DNA from: Treponema sp.
GTDB taxonomy: Bacteria; Spirochaetota; Spirochaetia; Treponematales; Breznakiellaceae
Direction: 5' to 3'
Length of the DNA stretch: 6,516 nucleotides
NCBI GenBank assembly: GCA_031257695.1
Contig: JAIROB010000063.1
Span: 1-6,516 of the forward strand
Positions 1 to 6,176 of this stretch are shown one piece after another. The notes under the pieces are model-generated. The model made no database searches and had not been told where the DNA came from. It saw nothing but the letters and a program-made list of their open reading frames with translations. The translations under genes were made by a program, and so were the position numbers. The number at the start of each line of letters is the position of its first letter. Within the stretch, counting starts at the first letter, position 1.

Positions 1-22
1 AACCATGGATACGTCCAGCATT

Positions 23-63
23 CGCGCCCCCCCATGGACCCGATTGGGTTAGCGGGGACGCAC
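23..63 (+). repeat. C-rich palindromic repeat, first copy (half element)
   Basis: The 19 bases CGCGCCCCCCCATGGACCC at 23-41 recur exactly at 1716-1734. The following 17 bases, GGTTAGCGGGGACGCAC at 47-63, recur exactly as the reverse complement of 1744-1760. Over 26-63 this copy matches the reverse complement of 1744-1780 with two mismatches and one C fewer in the C-run. After base 63 the match fades. Bases 71-84 only faintly resemble the second arm of the full palindrome, so this copy looks decayed or truncated. Two copies in 1.8 kb suggest a dispersed intergenic repeat family. No transposase or open frame goes with it. Confidence 0.75.
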
Positions 64-318
64 TAAAACTATGTCTGGGGGTCCTGGCTGCGGAACTCAC
101 TTGCCGCCCGCTAGTTCGAAGCACGGACATTACTGTCCGTGTAAGGTAAGTATTTACCACATTGCTTCGCAATGTGTGCTCAAATGCGTGCGGCAGGCGC
201 TTGCCCGGCCACCCCCCGGTAAACTTTGTTTGAGCGCAGCTCCGTGCCGTTGAAAGCGGGCCCATAGGGGCCTTTGAGCGCGGGCTTTGTGTTTTGGTGG
301 CGGGGCGGCCTCAAGGAT
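64..318. other. Gene-free region with a cluster of small hairpins
   Basis: No coding sequence is supported here. The one open frame (71-253) has no recognisable domain and is cysteine- and proline-rich as expected by chance. The stretch instead contains successive inverted repeats: 122-129/134-141 (8 bp, 4-base loop), 145-149/154-158 (5 bp), 158-165/169-176 (8 bp around a TTC loop), 192-196/201-205 (5 bp with one G-U), 232-235/239-242 (4 bp) and 259-263/268-272 (5 bp). The first and third are the strongest. They could belong to a structured RNA, a 5' leader of the downstream division gene, or a dispersed repeat. No T-run follows any stem, so simple terminators are unlikely. I found no convincing sigma-70 promoter for the downstream gene here. 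Confidence 0.5.
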
Positions 319-807
319 ATGGGGAAAGCAGCCGTTAATAGGGTAATGCGCTTCCTAAAATATCTCCTGGCAGTTTGGATAACCCTTGCGGCGTATACGG
401 GTTCCGCTTTTTTTCTGGGATCTACCGGAACTTACGCCTATGGACAGCTTTTAGCGGAACGGGACAAACAACGAACCAACATTAAGGCCCTGCAGGGCAT
501 TAACCAGGAGCTTGAAGGGACCCTGAATTCCCTCAGACACGATCCGGATACCATCAGAATCTATGCGCGGGAGCTCGGTTACGGCCAACGGGACGAAACT
601 TTTGTCCGGATCGTGGGTCTTGGGGGGGCGAAAAAACAGCGGACCACCGCCGGGCAGCTCGCCGTTCCCCGGACCCCAAACTATATTTCCGACAGAATAC
701 TCTGGTTTTTTGCTTTTTGCGCCGGGATAGGGACGCTGACGCTGATAAGCATTTCCGAGTTCATGCGGGAACGCCGTATACGCTGGAACAAGACGGACGG
801 CAGGTAA
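319..807 (+). CDS. Septum formation initiator family protein (FtsB/DivIC type)
   Basis: This is probably a small bitopic-type cell-division protein of the FtsB/DivIC family. Family members form a coiled-coil complex with FtsL and FtsQ/DivIB at the septum. With the ATG at 319 it has 162 residues: a short basic cytoplasmic tail, a membrane segment about 12-34, a coiled-coil stretch about 41-72 rich in Leu, Gln and Glu, then the family-like motif D75-P-D-T-I followed by ARELGYG (83-89). A second hydrophobic segment at about 127-146 and a basic tail follow, which is unusual because FtsB proteins normally have one segment and about 100 residues. The start is uncertain. AAGG lies only 3-6 bases before ATG 319, AGGG lies just before an in-frame ATG at 346, and a TTG at 274 is also in frame. 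ATG 346 would leave MRFLKYLL as the N-terminus. The stop lies 17 bases from the convergent gene's stop. Confidence 0.75.
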   Translation: MGKAAVNRVMRFLKYLLAVWITLAAYTGSAFFLGSTGTYAYGQLLAERDKQRTNIKALQGINQELEGTLNSLRHDPDTIRIYARELGYGQRDETFVRIVGLGGAKKQRTTAGQLAVPRTPNYISDRILWFFAFCAGIGTLTLISISEFMRERRIRWNKTDGR

Positions 808-824
808 ACGCCTTGCCGCTTGCG

Positions 825-1676
825 CTACCGGGATGTCTTGGTCCATTCCGCTTCACGGACAGCGCCGGGGATCAGTTCCATAATCCTGACATTGTCATAC
901 ACCACATCGGTGAATATTTTTATCCCCCGCAATACTGTGCCGTCCTCGTAAAGCAAAAACTCATACTGCCAGGGTTCCGCCCTGCCGCTCAATTCCCGGG
1001 CTATGGTAAGGGGCATGGGATGGTAAAACCGCTCGGTGTTTTGGGATACCTGGAAAATCTTGAGGGTGTCGTTTTCGATTCTGTATGCCAGCTTCATCTG
1101 GGCGCCCGACGAGAGGATGGCTATGCCCGTGCCCCCCTGCTGGAGGCGGACTATCTCAATCCCGGCATCGCCCCGCCAGGTGCCTGCTATTTTCCCCTCG
1201 GTTATGACTTCCTGCCGGACATCCCCGTCAAGGGTTCCGCCTTCCCCGGCGGAAAATACCTCCGCCACCAGGGAACGGACTTTGAGGGTTAAATCAGTGG
1301 TGGTTTTGTGGTTGGAGATATGGAAAACCGTTTCTCCGGTTTCGAGCTTTACCACTTGGAGGCTCAAAATCCGGCTGTCCTGATCCACGGTGATGCTTCC
1401 GGAGAGGATAAAGTCCGGGTTCCGAACCGCCTCCGCGGGCATGGCATAGGTATCCGCATTGCCCGTTTCTTCAAGGGACGGATCGTAACGCTGCACCACT
1501 TCGCCGATGTCGGCCACGTAGGACTGTATCAACGCCGATATAAACCGGGCTTCCTCCAGTCCCAGCCCGTTTATGACAAGGGGCGTAAATTCGATGACCG
1601 GAGTGTATTCATCCGCTCCAAGCCGGGCGAAACAGAGCGTTGAGGCAAGAAAAAAGGACAGAATCATCCTTTTCAT
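825..1676 (-). CDS. Secreted periplasmic protein, possible CsgG/LpoB-like plus lipocalin-like parts
   Basis: The 283-residue product starts with a clear Sec signal peptide: basic MKRM, a hydrophobic core 5-17, and probable cleavage after LGA at 21. There is no lipobox (STLC15 does not fit), so a soluble periplasmic protein is expected. Residues 25-142 alternate strands and helices in the manner of CsgG/LpoB/TolB-N-like domains: a strand around 27-36, a helix with EEARFISALIQSY (41-53), then FILSGSITVD (89-98) and a paired strand ending in ETGETVFHIS (112-121). Residues 161-268 look like a beta-rich module opening with a G-x-W motif (G165-T-W167), as in lipocalin-like folds. These fold assignments are inference from pattern, and I cannot name a function. 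No Shine-Dalgarno precedes ATG 1676, but a good promoter sits directly upstream. The pair of genes 319-1676 is flanked by inverted copies of the C-rich repeat. Confidence 0.75.
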   Translation of the reverse strand: MKRMILSFFLASTLCFARLGADEYTPVIEFTPLVINGLGLEEARFISALIQSYVADIGEVVQRYDPSLEETGNADTYAMPAEAVRNPDFILSGSITVDQDSRILSLQVVKLETGETVFHISNHKTTTDLTLKVRSLVAEVFSAGEGGTLDGDVRQEVITEGKIAGTWRGDAGIEIVRLQQGGTGIAILSSGAQMKLAYRIENDTLKIFQVSQNTERFYHPMPLTIARELSGRAEPWQYEFLLYEDGTVLRGIKIFTDVVYDNVRIMELIPGAVREAEWTKTSR

Positions 1677-1682
1677 AGTATG

Positions 1683-1712
1683 AATATACCACGCGCCAGG
1701 AGCTTATCACAA
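1683..1712 (-). promoter_or_regulatory. Predicted sigma-70 promoter, possibly giving a leaderless mRNA
   Basis: On the minus strand, TTGTGA (1707-1712, 4 of 6 to consensus) and TATATT (1683-1688, 5 of 6) are separated by 18 bases. Transcription would begin about seven bases past the -10 box, at or next to the A of ATG 1676. No ribosome-binding site exists in that space. This supports the ATG chosen for the periplasmic protein gene and suggests a leaderless transcript. Confidence 0.5.
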
Positions 1713-1715
1713 TAG

Positions 1716-1781
1716 CGCGCCCCCCCATGGACCCAAGTTGGGTGTGCGTCCCCGCTAACCAAACCGGGTCCATGGGGGGCG
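1716..1781. repeat. Large imperfect palindrome of the C-rich repeat family
   Basis: CCCCCCATGGACCC (1721-1734) is perfectly complementary to GGGTCCATGGGGGG (1766-1779), giving a 14-bp stem with a 31-base centre (1735-1765). A bulged C at 1720 lets the stem continue with 1719/1780 and 1718/1781. The centre carries GTGCGTCCCCGCTAACC (1744-1760), whose reverse complement occurs at 47-63. This is probably a complete copy of the element of which 23-63 is half. It lies between two divergent promoters, so a terminator role is unlikely, though it could insulate them or act on supercoiling. It contains no reading frame of note. Confidence 0.8.
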
Positions 1782-1787
1782 TCTGTC

Positions 1788-1816
1788 TTGAGCAAATGCC
1801 GCTTGTGTGCCATACT
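1788..1816 (+). promoter_or_regulatory. Predicted sigma-70 promoter of the DbpA-domain gene
   Basis: TTGAGC (1788-1793, 4 of 6) and CATACT (1811-1816, 4 of 6) are spaced by 17 bases. The expected start near 1823 would give a leader of about 24 bases that includes the Shine-Dalgarno sequence. The -35 box begins seven bases after the end of the palindrome, so repeat insertion may have set the upstream boundary of this promoter. Confidence 0.4.
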
Positions 1817-1846
1817 GCCGAAAACCAGTAACAACAGGAAGATCGA

Positions 1847-2524
1847 ATGTCCGTCATAGATGAAGAAAACCTTAAAAAACAGCTTGGCGCAATTTTGAAA
1901 ACCATTCAAACCGAAGCGGACCCGCATCTGCTTAACCAATACCGGGCGCTGATCAGGAAAAATGTTCCCTTTTTCCAGCGTTCCTACCTTGCGGCATATC
2001 TGCTTATGCTCCAGGAACAGCCCCGGGACCGTCAGCGAAGGTTCGGGGGAAGGGTCGATCCCGCTCTCCGGGGGCAGAGGCCGGCCCTGCATACCCCGGC
2101 GCCCGCGGCCCTGCCTGAGGACGAATCGGTCCGGCTCTTTATCAGCATAGGCAGGAACCGGCGGGTTTTTCCCCGGGAAATCCTGGGGCTTATCTACGCT
2201 AAAACATCGGTCTCCAAAGAAGACATAGGGACCATCACTATCCTGAACAACTATTCCTTTGTCCAGGTCCGCAGCTCCGTGGCCGCGGATCTGCTGAAAG
2301 CCCTGAACGGCGTCAGTTACCGGGGCAAAACCCTGACGATAAACTATGCCAGAATCCGGAACGAGGGGGACGAGGAGCTCGAAGAACCGGCGTTAAGGGC
2401 GCCGGATCAGGACGCCCCCTACAACGACGGCGCCATGGATCCCGCGGCATACGGCGACACCGGCGGCGCCGATCCCCTGGACACGGCGGAAGCCGATAGT
2501 TCCGGGGAAGCCGCGACGGAGTAG
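1847..2524 (+). CDS. DbpA RNA-binding domain protein without helicase
   Basis: The 225-residue protein contains an RRM-like domain matching the C-terminal RNA-binding domain of the DEAD-box protein DbpA at about 95-169. It runs from VRLFISIGRNRRVFPREI, through the GLIYAKTSVSKEDIGTI helix-strand, to YSFVQV (136-141), and ends at YRGKTLTINYAR (158-169). In Escherichia coli DbpA this domain recognises 23S rRNA hairpin 92. Here no helicase motifs (DEAD, SAT, HRIGR) are present. The N-terminal 60 residues are helical, a Pro/Arg-rich linker spans about 58-92, and the tail after 173 is acidic and low in complexity. Family knowledge supports RNA binding, and a role in ribosome assembly or as a translation or RNA chaperone is inference. 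AGGAAGA starting at 1836 is a good ribosome-binding site for ATG 1847. The stop lies 14 bases from the convergent membrane-protein gene. Confidence 0.82.
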   Translation: MSVIDEENLKKQLGAILKTIQTEADPHLLNQYRALIRKNVPFFQRSYLAAYLLMLQEQPRDRQRRFGGRVDPALRGQRPALHTPAPAALPEDESVRLFISIGRNRRVFPREILGLIYAKTSVSKEDIGTITILNNYSFVQVRSSVAADLLKALNGVSYRGKTLTINYARIRNEGDEELEEPALRAPDQDAPYNDGAMDPAAYGDTGGADPLDTAEADSSGEAATE

Positions 2525-2538
2525 ATTTCCGCGGGTCC

Positions 2539-3705
2539 TCATTGTTGCAGATACAGTATCATAATGATGAACAAAAGGTTCAGCGCCATTCCCGTTAAAA
2601 GAAACAGGCCCCCGGCTATCTCCAGGGCATAGGCGTTCAGGGTGTAGCGTTTTGCCAGGGTCTCAGGATCCCCCGGCAGGGCGCCGAAGGCCGCAAAGGG
2701 GTCTTCGGGAACCACAGGAAGCGAGTCCTGCGGGGCATCCTCCGGGAGCGCCCCGAAAATATACCAGCCCTCGCCTTTCCGCGGCCTCTGTTCAGGGATG
2801 ATCAGGGGGGACCCCCGTTCCGCCCCCGGATCCGCCCGCCGAACCGCGGCGTAACGCTGGCCCCCGGGGAGCCGCCCGAAATCAAGGCTTCCCGGAGGGA
2901 AGTACTTCAGAGGCTGCCGGGCCAGGTCCCGGTAGGCGCGGAAAATCCTGGCGCGCCACCACAGCCTGCGGTACAGCGCCGTGAGCAGCACCCCCGGCGG
3001 CAGCAGGGGCAGCAGGGGCGCAAAGAGGGCGGCAAACGCGGCAAGGGTGGTCAGCCGGAACGCCGGCCTGGGGAGGAAGGACGCGGCGATGATGATCTGG
3101 GAAAACGCGTTGAGGACAAAGCCGTAGGGGGTAAAGCGGTTCCAGTACTCGTTCCGGTGCCGCCCCGCCCGGATCGCCCTGGCGGCAAGGGTTCTGTCCG
3201 GGCCGTCGTAAAAAATAACCAGCAGGGGGTTTTCCCTGGTGGAGACAAAGGTCCGCCGATCCTCCCGGAGAACCAGGAGCCCCCCCACAAAGACCTTGGC
3301 GCCCTCGGTGAGGGCGGAGATCCGGTCCAGCCGTATCCGCTGCGGCAGCTCTTCCCCGGGGTCAAAGGGCCCCAGAACCTCGCCGCCCTCGGGCATGGGG
3401 AGCATATAGGTGTGCGCTCCCCTGAGGGAAATGGGGATCGTCAGGGCGTCGCTGCGTATCCACAGGGTCTGTCCCTGGGAGGAATCCCCGTCCGCGCTGT
3501 TCGTAAGCGATTCAAAGCCGCCGATAAAACGGTACAGGCTCCCCTCCGGCGGGGCGAGCTGACAGGCGGCGTAGTCCAGCAGAGGCTGGAGGCACAGCCC
3601 GTCGAAACGGCCGCGGAAGATCCGCCAGGAGCGGCGTTGCCAGAAAGCCCCCGCCACCGGAACCAGGCCGCACCAGAGAAAAACCAGGGCAATGATTACT
3701 AGCAA
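2539..3705 (-). CDS. Conserved-looking membrane protein of unknown function
   Basis: The 388-residue protein has four likely membrane segments: about 2-22, 195-212, 216-246 and 359-386. Between the first two lies a roughly 170-residue domain rich in predicted strands, with EGAKVFVGGLLVL (134-146) and NPLLVIFYDG (159-168). It ends in a charged helix with RHRNEYWNR (182-190). A second, Pro/Gly-rich soluble loop covers about 250-355. The strand pattern of the first domain could be a small barrel, but I cannot assign a family or function. The frame opens with TTG at 3705, which has no ribosome-binding site at normal distance. A strong GGAGGAA at 3728-3734 instead favours an in-frame CTG at 3720, adding five residues (MRVIDLLVII...). 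That Shine-Dalgarno abuts the ATG of the divergent hydrolase gene. Composition and open length argue for a real gene. Confidence 0.7.
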   Translation of the reverse strand: MLVIIALVFLWCGLVPVAGAFWQRRSWRIFRGRFDGLCLQPLLDYAACQLAPPEGSLYRFIGGFESLTNSADGDSSQGQTLWIRSDALTIPISLRGAHTYMLPMPEGGEVLGPFDPGEELPQRIRLDRISALTEGAKVFVGGLLVLREDRRTFVSTRENPLLVIFYDGPDRTLAARAIRAGRHRNEYWNRFTPYGFVLNAFSQIIIAASFLPRPAFRLTTLAAFAALFAPLLPLLPPGVLLTALYRRLWWRARIFRAYRDLARQPLKYFPPGSLDFGRLPGGQRYAAVRRADPGAERGSPLIIPEQRPRKGEGWYIFGALPEDAPQDSLPVVPEDPFAAFGALPGDPETLAKRYTLNAYALEIAGGLFLLTGMALNLLFIIMILYLQQ

Positions 3706-3734
3706 ATCTATGACGCGCAGGGTAGTATTCCTCC

Positions 3735-4430
3735 ATGACGGAATTACTTGTGGTAGGCGCCATCGCCACCAACTGCTGGATCTACGCCTGGGATGCCCCG
3801 GCCAAGGGGATAGGCGAATGTGCCGTGATCGATCCCGGAGCGGATGCCGAAGCCATCATTGCCCGGCTTGAACGGCTCAAACTGCGGCCCCGATATATTT
3901 TACTTACCCACGGCCACTTTGACCATATCGCCGCGCTGCCCGCTTTAGCCGCGGAGTACGGGGACAGCCCCCCGATCATCGCCATCCACCGGGGCGACCG
4001 GGACTACCTGGGCCCCAGGGCCCGCCAGATCCACCGGACCAGCTTTGCCGCTGCGGCCGGAAACGCCGCCTATGTGGACGCTCTCTGGGAAGATATGCCG
4101 GCGGCCACCGAAATTCTTGACGAGGGAAGCGTCATCGGCCCCTTTACGGTCCTGCACCTGCCGGGCCACACCCCGGGTTCGGCGGCCTTCTACGACAGGG
4201 ACGCGAAACTCCTCTTTAGCGGCGACACCCTTTTCCGGGACGGCTTTGGCCGCACGGATCTTCCCGGCGGCGACTGGTCCCAACTCCAGCGGAGCCTCCA
4301 CCGCCTTTTCGCCATGGACGGGGCCACCGGCGTGTATCCCGGCCACGGCGAAACGACCACTATTGGGGAAGAGTCGGACCAGGGCGGCGCGTTTCCTGCG
4401 GGCCCGGACGGGGTTCCGGGGCCGCGTTGA
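3735..4430 (+). CDS. Metallo-beta-lactamase-fold hydrolase, glyoxalase II/YcbL-like
   Basis: The 231-residue protein carries the full metal-binding set of the hydroxyacylglutathione-hydrolase branch of the metallo-beta-lactamase superfamily: T58-H59-G-H61-F-D63-H64, H145 in LPGHTPGS, D164 in FSGDTLF, and H204 in YPGHGE. The opening strand LLVVGAIATNC is typical of YcbL/GloB-like enzymes. Length fits the short YcbL type, which lacks the long C-terminal substrate domain of GloB, so a thioester or lactone-type hydrolase in the cytoplasm is likely, substrate unknown. The tail after GEE (211-213) does not resemble the usual family end (KRTNPF-like), see findings. There is no Shine-Dalgarno before ATG 3735, and the bases ahead of it (TTCCTCC) are the complement of the opposite gene's ribosome-binding site. 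The start is still supported because the first strand begins at once. Confidence 0.88.
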   Translation: MTELLVVGAIATNCWIYAWDAPAKGIGECAVIDPGADAEAIIARLERLKLRPRYILLTHGHFDHIAALPALAAEYGDSPPIIAIHRGDRDYLGPRARQIHRTSFAAAAGNAAYVDALWEDMPAATEILDEGSVIGPFTVLHLPGHTPGSAAFYDRDAKLLFSGDTLFRDGFGRTDLPGGDWSQLQRSLHRLFAMDGATGVYPGHGETTTIGEESDQGGAFPAGPDGVPGPR

Positions 4431-4487
4431 CGCCCCGTGCGGGGGATGCCAGGGGAAGCAGCGCCGCCCGCCCCCGTGCTCGCCGCG
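4431..4487. other. Short convergent intergenic spacer
   Basis: This very GC-rich spacer separates two convergent stops. CCCC at 4433-4436 and GGGG at 4441-4444 can pair around GTGC, a small hairpin. No T-tract follows on either strand, so intrinsic termination is not convincing. Confidence 0.3.
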
Positions 4488-6167
4488 CTAATAGCTCAGC
4501 GTTGCGGAAAGGTACAGTTCAAGGCCGGCTTCATTGAGGCCGGCCCGGTGGCCCGCGTTGAGGAGCAGTACCCCCGCCGCATAGCCGGACAGGGAAAGAC
4601 GGGCCAGGGGCCGCCAGACCGCGCCCAGACCGAGCGTTAAGCGGCGTTCCGCTATTCCCGTGGGAGCGCGCTCCTTTAGGGCAGCGCCGGTCTGCGTCCA
4701 ATCCCATTCAATAGTATGCTCCCCCCGGTTTACAAGAGAAATGTCCGCGGAAAGCAGCAGATCGGTTTTTGAAACCGACGCTCCCAGGGCAAAGAGCATC
4801 ATGTCCCGGCCTTCGCCATGGCCTATCCACTTGTAGCGCAGCGGTTTTGCCCCCACTTCCGAAAGACGGCGCATCCAGACGTAGCTTGCAAAGGGGCTTG
4901 AGAGGGTGTAGAGGTAGGGATCGGTGTACACAAACTCGCCGTAGGCCAGGGCTTTCCAGGCGCTAAAGACATGGGTGTATTCTATTCCGGCAAGATAGCC
5001 CAGGCCGTTGGGCGGCTGATCCTCGGGATAGTTTTCCAGTTCGTAGGGGGTTGAAAATTCATTCAGGACAAACTGTCCGTAGAGCGCCAGGGAGGGGATG
5101 ATCGCCCAGTCCAAATCGAAGGAAAAGAGGGAGCCGGTCATATAACCCTTTTCCCCGGTTCCCCATTCCTCGTAATCCCGCCAGGGCCATGCGTTGTGCA
5201 TGACGATCAGGGGGGACATATAACGCAGCTCCGGCGAAGAATTGCCCGCCATAAGCGCTTCGCTTATACCCAGGGACACCCTGCGAAAAAACCGCGCGTC
5301 GATGCGGTGGTGGTACAGGTACCGTTGGGTCGTGTTGAGCAGCGCCCCCGCTCCCGCGGCGCGTTTGTGCTTATCCGAAAGAATTTGCGGATCCTCCAGG
5401 TTCAGGGGCATTTGGCTTACAAAGGCGGAGTATTTAAAATTCCGTGAAAAAAGCGAAAGCCTGGCAAAATCGTAATAGTCTGGCGTCGCGGAAAGGGCCA
5501 GATTCCCCGTATGGGCGAGCCCGTAGGAAACCTTGTCCCGGCCAAGCTGAAAATTCCACCAGGAACCCCCGGCCGCGATAAAGGCCCGCAGGGGCATATT
5601 CATGTCGAACCGCCGGGCTTCGTAGGGGATATTCACGCCCCAGGGGAAACCCTGCTCCGCATAATAGAGGGGATCGGCTGAAATTGACGGGACAATGGCA
5701 AGCTCCGCCGTGTCGGCAAAGTACGCCGTCAGGGGCAGGGTCAGGGCCAGGGGGCTTTCCGTGTCCGGTTTGCTAAAGGGGATGTTCGTGTTCGTTCTCA
5801 CATGAATTTCCGGCGCCAGGTTGACATGGGCTTCCAGGCCGAAAAGACCCCCGGCGTACAACAGAGCGGGGCTGAGCGCCCCGTAGATCCCGTCGTACAG
5901 TTCCCGCAGGGGCGGCGCCAGGGACTCAGGGTCAATTTCGTCCAGGATCTGGAGTATTTCGTCCCGGGAAAGGGGCGGGGTAAACGAACGGAAGCTGGAG
6001 CCCGATTCCCGAACCAGAAGCCGGAGGTCGTCCAAAACAGGGTCGCCCGCTGAGATCATGGAAAAGGGGATGGCAGACAGATCCTGCGGCATTGGGGAGA
6101 ACAAAACAAAAAACAGGAAAAGAATCGTGGATCGCCGGATCGTTTTTTTGAACACAAACTTGCCCAC
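4488..6167 (-). CDS. Wzi-like capsule-assembly family outer-membrane beta-barrel protein
   Basis: The 559-residue product has a signal peptide (basic 3-12, hydrophobic 13-23, cleavage probably near LSA at 32). A helical N-terminal part includes FTPPLSRDEILQIL (62-75). The rest consists of alternating aromatic/hydrophobic strands ending in LYLSATLSY, with the C-terminal aromatic residue expected of a BamA-inserted barrel. The block FQLGRDKVSYGLAHTGNLAL (206-225), followed by DYYDFARLSLF, matches the GR...G...G-x-L-x-L-S core of Wzi-family proteins. The later SFDLDWAIIPSLALYGQF and NEF fit the family's paired strands. In Enterobacteriaceae Wzi anchors capsule at the cell surface. Here the role is likely surface or exported polysaccharide. 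It is divergent from a WbaP-like gene, which supports that. The start is GTG at 6167. A second in-frame GTG at 6155 would also leave a signal peptide, and neither has a clear Shine-Dalgarno. Confidence 0.75.
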   Translation of the reverse strand: MGKFVFKKTIRRSTILFLFFVLFSPMPQDLSAIPFSMISAGDPVLDDLRLLVRESGSSFRSFTPPLSRDEILQILDEIDPESLAPPLRELYDGIYGALSPALLYAGGLFGLEAHVNLAPEIHVRTNTNIPFSKPDTESPLALTLPLTAYFADTAELAIVPSISADPLYYAEQGFPWGVNIPYEARRFDMNMPLRAFIAAGGSWWNFQLGRDKVSYGLAHTGNLALSATPDYYDFARLSLFSRNFKYSAFVSQMPLNLEDPQILSDKHKRAAGAGALLNTTQRYLYHHRIDARFFRRVSLGISEALMAGNSSPELRYMSPLIVMHNAWPWRDYEEWGTGEKGYMTGSLFSFDLDWAIIPSLALYGQFVLNEFSTPYELENYPEDQPPNGLGYLAGIEYTHVFSAWKALAYGEFVYTDPYLYTLSSPFASYVWMRRLSEVGAKPLRYKWIGHGEGRDMMLFALGASVSKTDLLLSADISLVNRGEHTIEWDWTQTGAALKERAPTGIAERRLTLGLGAVWRPLARLSLSGYAAGVLLLNAGHRAGLNEAGLELYLSATLSY

Positions 6168-6176
6168 TATGATAAT

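Noticed and set aside
111..121. GTTCGAA-like sequence suggesting a tRNA T-loop
   Set aside because: No acceptor, D or anticodon stems can be drawn around it.
122..176. CRISPR-like array
   Set aside because: The inverted repeats differ from one another in sequence, and there are no regularly spaced identical direct repeats.
71..253. 60-codon open frame in the repeat/hairpin region
   Set aside because: It has no ribosome-binding site, no recognisable domain and a composition dictated by the hairpins. It begins inside the decayed repeat.
717..1292. 191-codon plus-strand open frame
   Set aside because: It lies opposite the periplasmic protein gene, which has a signal peptide and promoter. The frame is an antisense shadow of GC-rich codon structure.
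3157..3702. 181-codon plus-strand frame opposite the membrane protein
   Set aside because: Low-complexity Gly/Pro/Arg content and a full antisense overlap with a frame that has clear membrane segments.
4433..4444. CCCC-GTGC-GGGG hairpin as a terminator
   Set aside because: The stem is only 4-5 bp and no T-run follows on either strand.
4045..4491. 148-codon plus-strand frame inside the hydrolase gene
   Set aside because: It overlaps the hydrolase metal-site region in another frame and is Arg/Pro-rich without domains. Only its end is of interest as a possible frameshifted tail.
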